Below are positions 29,865 through 38,673 of a stretch of DNA of 64,000 bases, in pieces (positions within the stretch are counted from its first letter, which is position 1; every line of letters starts with the position of its first letter). The notes under the pieces are model-generated. The model searched no databases. It was not told the origin of the DNA and saw nothing but the letters and a program-made list of their open reading frames with translations. A program made the position numbers and the translations under genes. This DNA is from Variovorax sp. SG517 (lineage in GTDB: Bacteria > Pseudomonadota > Gammaproteobacteria > Burkholderiales > Burkholderiaceae_C), in NCBI RefSeq assembly GCF_013376045.1, contig NZ_JABMJG010000007.1, positions 62,001-126,000 on the forward strand, read 5' to 3'.

Positions 29865-29994
29865 GCCTCTTGCTGCTGTGCCGCAATTTTTACCAATACG
29901 GCCTCCGGCCCCCTGACTATCGTGCAACTAAATGGTTTCGGCCATTGCAAAGTAATCAGTTCGTTTTCAATAGCATTCAACCCACAGGTGACCC

Positions 29995-30987
29995 ATGCAA
30001 AACGTCGATCGCGGCATTACTGGTTCTTCCCTCGCAGGTTCTGCAATCCTGCTGGAAATAGGCGCTGAATACGGAGTCATCGAATTCCTGCAGAAATCGC
30101 CCGTCGTGGATGCGGAATCGGCATCGCGCTCCTGCGGCATAAAGGAATCCGTCATTTCGGCCTACCTCGATTCGCTGAGCAAGGCCGGCATCATCGAGGA
30201 CCTCGGCACAAAGACTCCGGCAACCTACAAGGTCGGCAGCAATTTCGACGAGCTGATCAACGAGGTCGGATATCTCTCGTGGGCGCTTCGCGCATGCGCG
30301 CCGCTGATCAACAACGCCAAGGAATTCTCGGAACGCAACGAGGAGGCGCAGGCCAAGTACCCGCGCAGCGGCGGCCTGGTGGCCCGCACGTCGAAGTGGA
30401 TGGGGGAAAAGTCCTTCTATCCCCAGCCGGAGAACGCCATCGTCGCGATGGCACCAAGGAAAATCGTGGATCTTGGATCGGGCTCGGGCGGCTTCCTGAT
30501 CCGCATGCTGCGCAAGATCCCCGGCTCCACGGGCGTGGGCATCGACCTGAGCGCATCGGCCACCGAGCAGGCCGTCCAGGCCGCCAAGGACGCCGGCATG
30601 AGCGACCGGCTGCAGTTCGTGACGGCCCCCATCCAGGTGCTCGTGGAAGACGCGTCGCTCATCAAGGACGCCGACATCATCCACGCCGGCTTCGTCATGC
30701 ACGACTTGCTTCCGGCCGAAGAAGCGACGCTCGACGCATTGCTGCGCGCCTGCTGCACCTACGCCATCAAGGGCACGCTGATCATCGTCGACGCAATTCC
30801 GGTCGCCCAGTCGAATTGGGAAAAGCCGTTTGCGGCGGCATTCAACCATCTGCACAACCATTTCATGTCCAGGCGTCTTCTGAGCGAAGAGGAATGGACT
30901 GAAAAATTGTTCCGCGCGGGATTTTCCAATGTGCGGATCGAAGTACTCGATCACCCTGGAGGGCGCATGCTGATGGCAAGCAAGTAA
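29995..30987 (+). CDS. SAM-dependent C-methyltransferase (2-oxo-acid type proposed)
   Basis: This 330-residue protein has an N-terminal winged-helix dimerisation domain (about residues 1-90) and a class I methyltransferase domain with SAM motif VDLGSGSGG at 158-166. His236-Asp237 (in FVMHDLL) and a His cluster at 285, 287 and 289 (NHLHNHF) have the spacing I recall for the ferric-iron ligands of MppJ, a phenylpyruvate beta-C-methyltransferase. Related enzymes (MrsA, SgvM) methylate the beta carbon of other 2-oxo acids. That function is therefore likely but inferred. Metal-free O-methyltransferases share the fold. It is the first gene of the proposed cluster and lies in slightly more AT-rich DNA than its surroundings. 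Confidence 0.75.
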   Translation: MQNVDRGITGSSLAGSAILLEIGAEYGVIEFLQKSPVVDAESASRSCGIKESVISAYLDSLSKAGIIEDLGTKTPATYKVGSNFDELINEVGYLSWALRACAPLINNAKEFSERNEEAQAKYPRSGGLVARTSKWMGEKSFYPQPENAIVAMAPRKIVDLGSGSGGFLIRMLRKIPGSTGVGIDLSASATEQAVQAAKDAGMSDRLQFVTAPIQVLVEDASLIKDADIIHAGFVMHDLLPAEEATLDALLRACCTYAIKGTLIIVDAIPVAQSNWEKPFAAAFNHLHNHFMSRRLLSEEEWTEKLFRAGFSNVRIEVLDHPGGRMLMASK

Positions 30988-31055
30988 TCAAAGCAATTCA
31001 TCCGTCAATTTTTTCCTCATGGCATTTTTTAACCAACCGTAATTAGGAGAAAGAA

Positions 31056-31883
31056 ATGAGCGTTACCATTTCCGATCTGGTCGAAAGAGTTAAAAGTCAT
31101 CGTTGCTATTCGCACCCGATTTTCAAGAATTGGGCGAAGGTCGAGCCGGAGCCGCCCGTCGTCGGGGCCCTTTTCCACCAGATCCAGAGCTTCTGTGCGT
31201 CGACCCGTCCGGGGTGGAACTTCCCCGAAGCCCTGAAGACGCACGGGCTGCACAGGCAAAGCGAGCTGCTCGAGGAAATCGTCGAGAGCGAATCGGGCCA
31301 CGGCCCCGAACTGGCCACGATGGCCGGCTACATCGTCAACCAGTCGGCCGAACAGCCCGTCTTCGCGGACCTCTACAACCAGGAGAAGGTCGAGGCGAAG
31401 CTGAAGGCCTTCTCCGACCAGCTGCTCGGCTCCCTGCCCGGCTACGACATGGAGACCGGCCTGACCACGCAGGTCCGCAAGGCCATCGGCGTGTTCGACC
31501 ACCGCAAGCTGACGGACATCGAGAACACTTACCGCAACCTCGGCACCACGCTGGCGCTGGAGATGATCTCGAACCAGCAGCTGATTCCCGGCGAGAAGTA
31601 CTGCCTGGTGGACAGCGGCATCTACAACGCCGATCTCGAAGTGCCCGAGATGCACTACCTGCTGGAGCACTGGGGCGAAGTCGGCGCCGAGCAGCACCAC
31701 GAGCAGAACGCACGCACCGCGGTCGAGCTCGCGCTGAAGACCGAATACGCGCACCTGGTCATCGAAGGCGCAGACGACTTCCTCGATTCGCTGACGGGCC
31801 TCTGGGACATCCTGGACGCGGCGCTGCTGCAGTCCGGCGTCGCGGCGCAGGCCCAGCAGCAGCGCAAGGTGGCCTACGTCTAA
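31056..31883 (+). CDS. Haem-oxygenase-like di-iron oxidase family protein
   Basis: A 275-residue, mostly helical protein of the iron-containing redox enzyme (HDO/CADD-like) class. Candidate iron ligands follow the family pattern: Glu79 and His82 (ExxH), Glu169 on a middle helix, and His205, Glu208, Glu212 and His215 on a late helix. Members with known chemistry include UndA (fatty-acid decarboxylation to alkenes), BesC (C-C cleavage of a halogenated lysine) and SznF (N-oxygenation), so oxygen-dependent modification of an amino or fatty acid is expected. AGGAG stands before the start. The second position in the run makes it a tailoring enzyme, by inference. Confidence 0.72.
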   Translation: MSVTISDLVERVKSHRCYSHPIFKNWAKVEPEPPVVGALFHQIQSFCASTRPGWNFPEALKTHGLHRQSELLEEIVESESGHGPELATMAGYIVNQSAEQPVFADLYNQEKVEAKLKAFSDQLLGSLPGYDMETGLTTQVRKAIGVFDHRKLTDIENTYRNLGTTLALEMISNQQLIPGEKYCLVDSGIYNADLEVPEMHYLLEHWGEVGAEQHHEQNARTAVELALKTEYAHLVIEGADDFLDSLTGLWDILDAALLQSGVAAQAQQQRKVAYV

Positions 31884-31953
31884 CGGCGGCCCGACGGCAT
31901 CTTCTGCGCGCTCGGACACAGCATTCATTCACCGAAGCGAGTCGGGTAGCCAC

Positions 31954-32262
31954 ATGGTCGCCTATCTGATCGGCCGGATGTCCATCGTGAATCCGGACCA
32001 GTACAACCAATACAAGCAACTCACGCCCGGCATCGTCGAGAAGTTCGGCGGCAGGTTCCTGACACGGGGAGGCGAGCGCATGCACCTTGAAGGCGCTCAC
32101 GACGACAGGCGCGTGGTTCTTGTCGAGTTCAAGACCGCGGACGCGGCGAGGAAGTTCTACGAGTCGCCCGAATACACCCACGCAAGAGGGTTGCGAAAAG
32201 ACGCAGCGGTCGACATGCAGCTCATGGTGATCGAAGGATTCGAAGAGCCCCTACGGCCCTAG
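31954..32262 (+). CDS. DUF1330 family protein
   Basis: A 102-residue dimeric alpha-beta barrel-type protein with the usual DUF1330 features: IVNPDQYNQYKQ near the N-terminus, a VVLVEFKTADAARKFYESPEY core, and a short C-terminal strand. The family has no settled enzymatic role, though related ferredoxin-like folds act as small tailoring enzymes or chaperones. It lies 71 bases after the di-iron enzyme gene in the same direction. Confidence 0.8.
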   Translation: MVAYLIGRMSIVNPDQYNQYKQLTPGIVEKFGGRFLTRGGERMHLEGAHDDRRVVLVEFKTADAARKFYESPEYTHARGLRKDAAVDMQLMVIEGFEEPLRP

Positions 32263-32350
32263 CTTCCGTCCTCGCCATGTCTGTCCTCCAGATCATTCAC
32301 AACAAACCGAGCGATACGGCCGATGGAGACCCGGTCGTATCGAACAGAAC

Positions 32351-33271
32351 ATGACGACAACCATCGCACTACCGGCTGCATCGAAGAGCAGCTTCTTCTC
32401 TTTCGTCGCGCTGCTATTGGGCGCGGCGGCATTGGCATTGGGGGGCGTCTTCCTGCGCCACAGCGAACTGCCTCCGACGGCCAGCGCGGTCTACCGGGTC
32501 GCACTCGCCATCCCGATCTTCTTCCTGCTCGACATGCTCGCGGCCAGGGCCGAGCCGGCGCCGGCGGGCGGGCAGCAATCCGCGCGGCAATCCACGCCGG
32601 GCATTCCCTTCAAGCTCATCCTCGTGGGTTTCATCTTCTCGGGAAACCTCGCGCTCTATCACTGGTCGATGACGCTGACCACGCTGGCCAACTCGAACCT
32701 GCTGGCCAACCTGGCGCCCATCTTCGTGGTGCTCGGCTCCAGGATCTTTCTCGGCAAGAGGTTCAAGCGGGGCTTCCTGTTCGGCATGCTGTTCGCGCTG
32801 ACCGGCGCGTTCATCCTCATAGGCCACAGGCTCGACTTCGGCTCCAGCTACATGGCGGGCAACCTGCTGGGGCTGCTCACTGCCGTCTTCTACGGCTCGT
32901 ATCTGCTGGCGGTCAGCCTCGTGCGCTCCAACTACCGGACGATGACGGTCATGGCATGGAGCAGCGTCGGCACCTTCATCGTGCTGCTGCCTATCACGCT
33001 GCTGCGCGGCGAATCGCTGGTGCCGCACACGCTGCACGGCGTGCTGATGCTGGTGGCGCTCGCCGTGGTGTCGCACGTCGGCGGCCAGGGCCTCATCGCC
33101 TATGCGCTGGCCAAGCTGCCGGCCGCGATGTCGTCGATCACGCTGCTGATACAGCCCGTCATCGCAACGGTGTTCGGCGCCTACCTCTTCCACGAGTACC
33201 TGAGCGTCACCGAGTTCGTGGGAGCCGTGGTGATCCTGGCCGGCATCGTGACGGCCCGGCGTTTCTCCTGA
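32351..33271 (+). CDS. EamA/DMT-family exporter
   Basis: A 306-residue membrane protein with ten hydrophobic helices in two EamA halves, as in the RhaT/YdcZ-like drug/metabolite transporters. Such proteins often export amino acids and metabolites. A hydrophilic insert (about residues 68-85, Gln/Ala/Arg-rich) separates helices 2 and 3. Its place in the run suggests export of the product or of a toxic intermediate. Confidence 0.85.
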   Translation: MTTTIALPAASKSSFFSFVALLLGAAALALGGVFLRHSELPPTASAVYRVALAIPIFFLLDMLAARAEPAPAGGQQSARQSTPGIPFKLILVGFIFSGNLALYHWSMTLTTLANSNLLANLAPIFVVLGSRIFLGKRFKRGFLFGMLFALTGAFILIGHRLDFGSSYMAGNLLGLLTAVFYGSYLLAVSLVRSNYRTMTVMAWSSVGTFIVLLPITLLRGESLVPHTLHGVLMLVALAVVSHVGGQGLIAYALAKLPAAMSSITLLIQPVIATVFGAYLFHEYLSVTEFVGAVVILAGIVTARRFS

Positions 33272-33330
33272 GCAGCAACCCGCAAGCAAGCATCCAAGCA
33301 ACCCCGCATTCCGCACAACCCGAGGAATTC

Positions 33331-34062
33331 ATGTCCCAGTATCTTTGCCACATCGAACCCGACCGCCTCCAGTTCGAAGCCGACGTCATCGCGCGCCGGC
33401 CGAACGCAGTTCTTCTCGACAAGTCCTACTTCTATCCGGGCGGCGGCGGGCAACTGGCGGATCGCGGCACGCTGCAATGGAACGGCAGCACGGTGAAGAT
33501 CGACCGCATCGAGATGGAGGGCAAGAATGCCTGGCACGTCTTCGACGAAGCGGACATCGGCAAGGCCCCCGCCGACAAGGTGGTCGCCAGCGTCGACCAC
33601 GACTTCCGCTTCATGATGAGCCAGCTGCACACCGGCCTGCACATCCTCAACGCCCTGGTCTACCAGCGCTTCGAGGGCTCGCTGGTCACGGGCGTGCAGA
33701 TGGCGGCCGACGGCACGGCCCGCATCGACTTCGACCTGCCCGCGGTCGACAACAACGAACTGCGCAAGCTCGAACCGGAGCTCAACAGCCTGATCTCCGA
33801 TGGCCTGCACGTGAACGCGGTCTACCTCGATTCCGCGGCGCTGTCGCGCGAGCCGGGCGTGCTGCGCAGCCGCTCGGTCGCGCCGCCTCCGCAAGACGAT
33901 GGCACCACGCGCATCATCGAGATCGTGGGCCTCGACCGGCAGGCCTGCGGCGGAACGCATCTCGTGAAAACCTCCCAATCGTCACCGCTGCGCATCCTGA
34001 AGATCGAGAACAAGGGACAGCACAACCGCCGGATCCGCATCGGCCTGCTCAAGCAAGCCTAG
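33331..34062 (+). CDS. alaX: AlaX-type tRNA editing hydrolase
   Basis: This 243-residue free-standing homologue of the alanyl-tRNA synthetase editing domain shows the zinc ligands clearly: HTGLH near residue 109 (HxxxH) and CGGTH near residue 209 (CxxxH). The conserved FYPGGGGQ is near residue 35. Known AlaX proteins deacylate mischarged tRNA, typically Ser-tRNA(Ala). Inside a metabolic cluster it more plausibly clears tRNA carrying the cluster's own amino acid; this is inference. The start follows CGAGGAATTC. Confidence 0.86.
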   Translation: MSQYLCHIEPDRLQFEADVIARRPNAVLLDKSYFYPGGGGQLADRGTLQWNGSTVKIDRIEMEGKNAWHVFDEADIGKAPADKVVASVDHDFRFMMSQLHTGLHILNALVYQRFEGSLVTGVQMAADGTARIDFDLPAVDNNELRKLEPELNSLISDGLHVNAVYLDSAALSREPGVLRSRSVAPPPQDDGTTRIIEIVGLDRQACGGTHLVKTSQSSPLRILKIENKGQHNRRIRIGLLKQA

Positions 34063-34072
34063 GCGGCAGGAC

Positions 34073-34729
34073 ATGCAGGCCGAAGCACCTCGGGAGGCAG
34101 GCTCCTTCCGCCCTTTGCCCGAGGGCTTCCTGCCCTCGAACTGCACCTACTCCGAGCAGGACTGGCCCGTTCTGGCCAGGCAGTGGTTCCCGGTCTGCCG
34201 CGCAGACGATGCGCTCGCCAGGCCCAGGCAGGTGGTGGTGCTGGGCCTGCGTCTTGTCGTCTACCGGATGCCCGACGGCATCCGCGTCGGCCGCGACATG
34301 TGCCCGCATCGCGGGCTGCCGCTGAGCGGCGGCCGCATCGAAGGCGGGGAACTCGTCTGCGCCTATCACGGCCTGCGGTTCGGTTCCGACGGCCAGTGCA
34401 CGAAGGTGCCGGAGAAGCTCGCGCCGAAGACGGCGGATTGCTTCAGCGTCACGATGTTCCCGGCAATCGAACGGCACGGCCTTGTCTGGACCTGCCTGAT
34501 TCCGGAGGAAGGAACGGAGGTTCCCGATGGAACTCCGGACTCGCCATTCAAACTTTCCAGCGAATACTTCGCTGAGTCGATGATTTTCGAATTTCGCGAC
34601 GGAAGCGGAATCGTCGAACCTGAAAATCATCAATCGCTGAGAAATCTCGGACTCTCCGAGTACCAAAGGCTTCTCTCGGGAATTGGCTTCGGCAGCGAGA
34701 CAAGCCCTCTTCCCTCATCTGCCGCCTGA
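34073..34729 (+). CDS. Rieske [2Fe-2S] protein lacking an oxygenase catalytic domain
   Basis: This 218-residue protein begins like a Rieske oxygenase alpha subunit (LARQWFPVCRADD) and has the cluster ligands Cys77-Pro-His79 and Cys96-Ala-Tyr-His99. Full alpha subunits run to about 340 residues or more and carry a mononuclear-iron domain. Here the protein ends about 75 residues after the Rieske domain, and no continuation was found in the other two frames. It may be an electron carrier for the di-iron enzyme or a truncated oxygenase. It is only 11 bases after alaX. Base composition drops near its end. Confidence 0.7.
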   Translation: MQAEAPREAGSFRPLPEGFLPSNCTYSEQDWPVLARQWFPVCRADDALARPRQVVVLGLRLVVYRMPDGIRVGRDMCPHRGLPLSGGRIEGGELVCAYHGLRFGSDGQCTKVPEKLAPKTADCFSVTMFPAIERHGLVWTCLIPEEGTEVPDGTPDSPFKLSSEYFAESMIFEFRDGSGIVEPENHQSLRNLGLSEYQRLLSGIGFGSETSPLPSSAA

Positions 34730-34807
34730 TCCCCATCGGGGCGGAAATTTTCGCCAATATCGCGGCGAATCCACCTGTCATGCTGCACCTCAAAGCGAGG
34801 CCTACAC

Positions 34808-34942
34808 ATGACGCAATCATTTCGCCAAGCAAGCACTGAAGTCCTTCCTCTATCGGGCATGGATCTCGACGTCCGTCCGGTGGAGCTGCTACTACGCCTG
34901 CGTCGCCTGTTGCTGTTCCTAGCCTGCTTTCGCAGGCATTGA
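34808..34942 (+). CDS. Leu-rich 44-residue peptide, candidate attenuation leader
   Basis: An ATG seven bases after GCGAGG opens a 44-codon frame in the 273-base gap before the amino-acid dehydrogenase gene. The second half carries a Leu-rich run (VELLLRLRRLLLFLAC) that uses CTA codons three times, a rare choice in such GC-rich DNA, plus one more CTA earlier. Leu runs with rare Leu codons are typical of leucine attenuation leaders. A hairpin overlaps its end. It could instead be a small structural or precursor peptide, or chance. Confidence 0.45.
   Translation: MTQSFRQASTEVLPLSGMDLDVRPVELLLRLRRLLLFLACFRRH
34896..34937 (+). promoter_or_regulatory. Alternative hairpins at end of Leu-rich leader
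   Basis: GCAGGC at 34932-34937 can pair with GCCTGC at 34922-34927 (loop TTTC) or with a second GCCTGC at 34896-34901 that lies inside the Leu codon run. Such mutually exclusive pairings are how ribosome position can be read by attenuators. No U-run follows, so it is not a standard intrinsic terminator. Confidence 0.35.
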
Positions 34943-35002
34943 GCGGCGGCCTTGCATCGAAGCCGGTCCGCACTCGTTCACACGAATTCCAAGAAGCACC
35001 AG

Positions 35003-36096
<1,094 letters not shown>

Positions 36097-36100
<4 letters not shown>

Positions 36101-37236
36101 ACACCATAGAGATCCTTCGCGCCCTGGTGGCCTTCGACACGACCTCGCATCGCTCCAATCTCGACCTGATCCACTGGATCGCCGACTACCTCTCGAGGCA
36201 CGGCGTCAAGGTGCAGCTCGTGCACAGCGACGACCGGCGAAAGGCGAACCTGCTGGCCAGCATCGGCCCCGACATTGCCGGCGGCATGGTGCTCTCGGGG
36301 CACAGCGACGTCGTGCCCGTGACCGACCAGAACTGGACGTCGAGCCCCTTCGCGCTCGCCGAGCGCAACGGCCGCTTCCACGGCCGCGGCGCGGCGGACA
36401 TGAAGGGCTTCATCGCCGCCTGCCTCTCGGCCGTGCCCGCATGGCGGCGGCAACAGCTGCGCCGGCCGATCCACCTCGCCTTCTCCTACGACGAGGAGAT
36501 CGGCTGCCTCGGCGTTCCGCAGCTCGTGGAGCAGCTGAAGGCCCAGGTGCCGGCGCCTGCGCTGGCCATCATCGGCGAGCCGACCGGGATGCGGGTCGGC
36601 GTGAGGCACCGCGGCTTCTTCGGGCACCGGGCCGTCTTCACCGGGCTGCCCGCGCATTCGAGCGACCCGTCGCTCGGCGCCAGCGCGATCGAGCCGGCGG
36701 CGTACCTGGTCACCCGCCTGGCCGGGCTGCGGCGTCGCCTGGCGGACCAGGGCGGCGAAGCCACCATCAACATCGGCCGCATCGACGGAGGCACGGCAAT
36801 CAACATCGTGCCGGGCTGCTGCGAGGTGCTTTGGGAGTTCCGCCCGAAGGACGAGGCGACAGCCGAGCTCGTGCGCAGCACGGTCCGCGAAGCGCTGGCC
36901 GACCTGCCCGCGGGCGTCACCGTCGAGGCTTCGCAGGTCGCCGGCGTGCCAGCGCTCTCGGCGCGCGACAACGACGCGGCCGTCTCGGTGGCGCGCGAGC
37001 TCGGCGCCCTCTGGCCCGAGGCGGAACTGCCCTTCGGCACCGAGGCCGGCTTCTTCCAGCAGGTCGGCATCTCGACCGTGGTGTGCGGCCCGGGCTCCAT
37101 CGCCCAGGCCCACCAGCCGGACGAATGGATCGCCGCGTCGCAGCTGCAGGCGGCCGACCGCTTCATGCAGTCGGCCGGCGCCTGGGCGCTGGCCAAGCCG
37201 GCCGCCCGTCTTACTTCAACCCTCAGGACAGCATGA
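36097..37236 (+). CDS. ArgE/DapE-type metallo-amidohydrolase (M20)
   Basis: A 379-residue zinc hydrolase of the acetylornithine deacetylase/M20 family. Metal ligands are visible as LSGHSDVVP (His, Asp), GRGAADMKG, YDEEIGCLG (catalytic Glu pair) and a late AHQPDEW. The dimerisation domain follows residue 170. It removes an acyl or peptidyl group from an amino acid. In this cluster it may take off a protecting group, or it may be ordinary arginine metabolism. It overlaps both neighbours by ATGA, so it is firmly part of the operon. Confidence 0.85.
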
Positions 37237-38597
37237 AAAACATCGACGCAGCCGCGCTGGCGGACGCCACCAGCAACTTCTCTCCGCTCGCCCCCGGCGC
37301 CCCTGTGGCGCACGGCGTGCAAACCCGCGACGCCAGGCGCCGGACGATTCTTGCGGCGGTCATCGGCAACACGCTGGAGTGGTTCGATTTCGCCGTCTAC
37401 GGCTTCTTCGCGCTCACCATTTCCAGGCTCTTCTTTCCCACGGGCGACGAGACCTCCTCGCTGCTGCTGACGGTGGCAACCTTTGGCGTGGGCTTCGTGA
37501 TGCGGCCCATCGGCGCGGTGGTGCTGGGCGCGCTCGGCGACTCGCGCGGGCGCAAGGCCGCGCTGTCCACCACGATCCTGCTGATGGCGCTGGGCACGGC
37601 CATGATCGGCTTCGCGCCGACCTATGCCGACGCGGGCCTCTGGGCGCCCGCATGGATCGTGCTGGCAAGGCTGATCCAGGGCTTCTCCGCCGGCGGCGAG
37701 GTCGGCGGCGCGACGGCGTTCCTCGTCGAGCACGCGCCCAAAGGCCGCAGGGGTTACTTCGCGAGCTGGCAGCAGGCGAGCCAGGCCGGCGCGCTGCTGC
37801 TGGGCTCGGTCTTCGGTGCGACGCTCACCGACGTGCTGACGCCCGAGCAGCTCGAGGCGTGGGGGTGGCGAGTTCCGTTCCTGTTCGGCCTGATCATCGG
37901 GCCGGTGGGCTGGTACATCCGCACCCGGACCCAGGAGTCGGAGAGCTTCGTGCAGGCGAAGGCGGCGGCCCGGAGCCAGCACAGCCAGGCCTCGCCGCTG
38001 AGACGGGCGCTCGGCTCCTACCGCAAGGAAATCATCGCCGGCTTCGGCGTGACCATCGTGTGGACCGTGTGCACGTATTTCTTCCTCGTCTACATGCCGA
38101 CCTACGCGGTGCGCACGCTGAAGCTGCCGCAGAGCGTGTCGCTGTGGGCCAACGGCGCGGGGCTGATGGTGCTGGTGGTGCTGGCGCCCTTCTTCGGCGC
38201 GCTGTCGGACCGGATCGGCCGCAGGCCCCTGCTGATCGGCTTCGCGGCCGCGATCCTGGTGCTGGCCTATCCGGCGCTGTGGCTCCTCACGGCCGTGCCC
38301 AACCCGTCGACCCTGACCATCGTGCTGCTGGTCTTCGCGGTGCTGATCGCCGGCTTCACCGGCCCCGCGCCCGCCGCCATGGCCGAGCTCTATCCGCCGG
38401 AGGTGAGGTCCACGGGCCTCTCCATTGCCTACAACTTCGCTGTCACGATCTTCGGAGGCTTCGCGCCGTTCATTGCAACGGCGCTGATCGCGCGGACCGG
38501 GAATCCGCTCGCTCCCGCCTGGTACGTGGTGTTCGCGGCGGCGGCCAGCCTGGTCGCGCTGCTGGCCGCCGGCTCGGCCCTGCGCAACAGGGACTGA
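37233..38597 (+). CDS. MFS transporter, metabolite:H+ symporter type
   Basis: A 454-residue major facilitator protein with twelve helices. The motif IGNTLEWFDFAVYGFFA near residue 45 and GALGDSRGRK between helices 2 and 3 mark the MHS (ProP/KgtP-like) subfamily. These are usually importers of organic acids or betaines, though some export. Translation is coupled to the amidohydrolase by ATGA. In the cluster it would move the product or a precursor across the membrane; direction is unknown. Confidence 0.85.
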   Translation: MKNIDAAALADATSNFSPLAPGAPVAHGVQTRDARRRTILAAVIGNTLEWFDFAVYGFFALTISRLFFPTGDETSSLLLTVATFGVGFVMRPIGAVVLGALGDSRGRKAALSTTILLMALGTAMIGFAPTYADAGLWAPAWIVLARLIQGFSAGGEVGGATAFLVEHAPKGRRGYFASWQQASQAGALLLGSVFGATLTDVLTPEQLEAWGWRVPFLFGLIIGPVGWYIRTRTQESESFVQAKAAARSQHSQASPLRRALGSYRKEIIAGFGVTIVWTVCTYFFLVYMPTYAVRTLKLPQSVSLWANGAGLMVLVVLAPFFGALSDRIGRRPLLIGFAAAILVLAYPALWLLTAVPNPSTLTIVLLVFAVLIAGFTGPAPAAMAELYPPEVRSTGLSIAYNFAVTIFGGFAPFIATALIARTGNPLAPAWYVVFAAAASLVALLAAGSALRNRD

Positions 38598-38673
38598 GGC
38601 CGACGCTACCGATCGCTCGACCAATCAATCGATCGACAAATCGTCTCTCTCGAAAAAGAAAACACCACGCCAC

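Noticed and set aside
34548..34973. A 141-codon minus-strand frame opposite the end of the Rieske gene and the leader region
   Set aside because: Arg-rich composition, no ribosome-binding site and no recognisable features. The opposite strand has better-supported frames.
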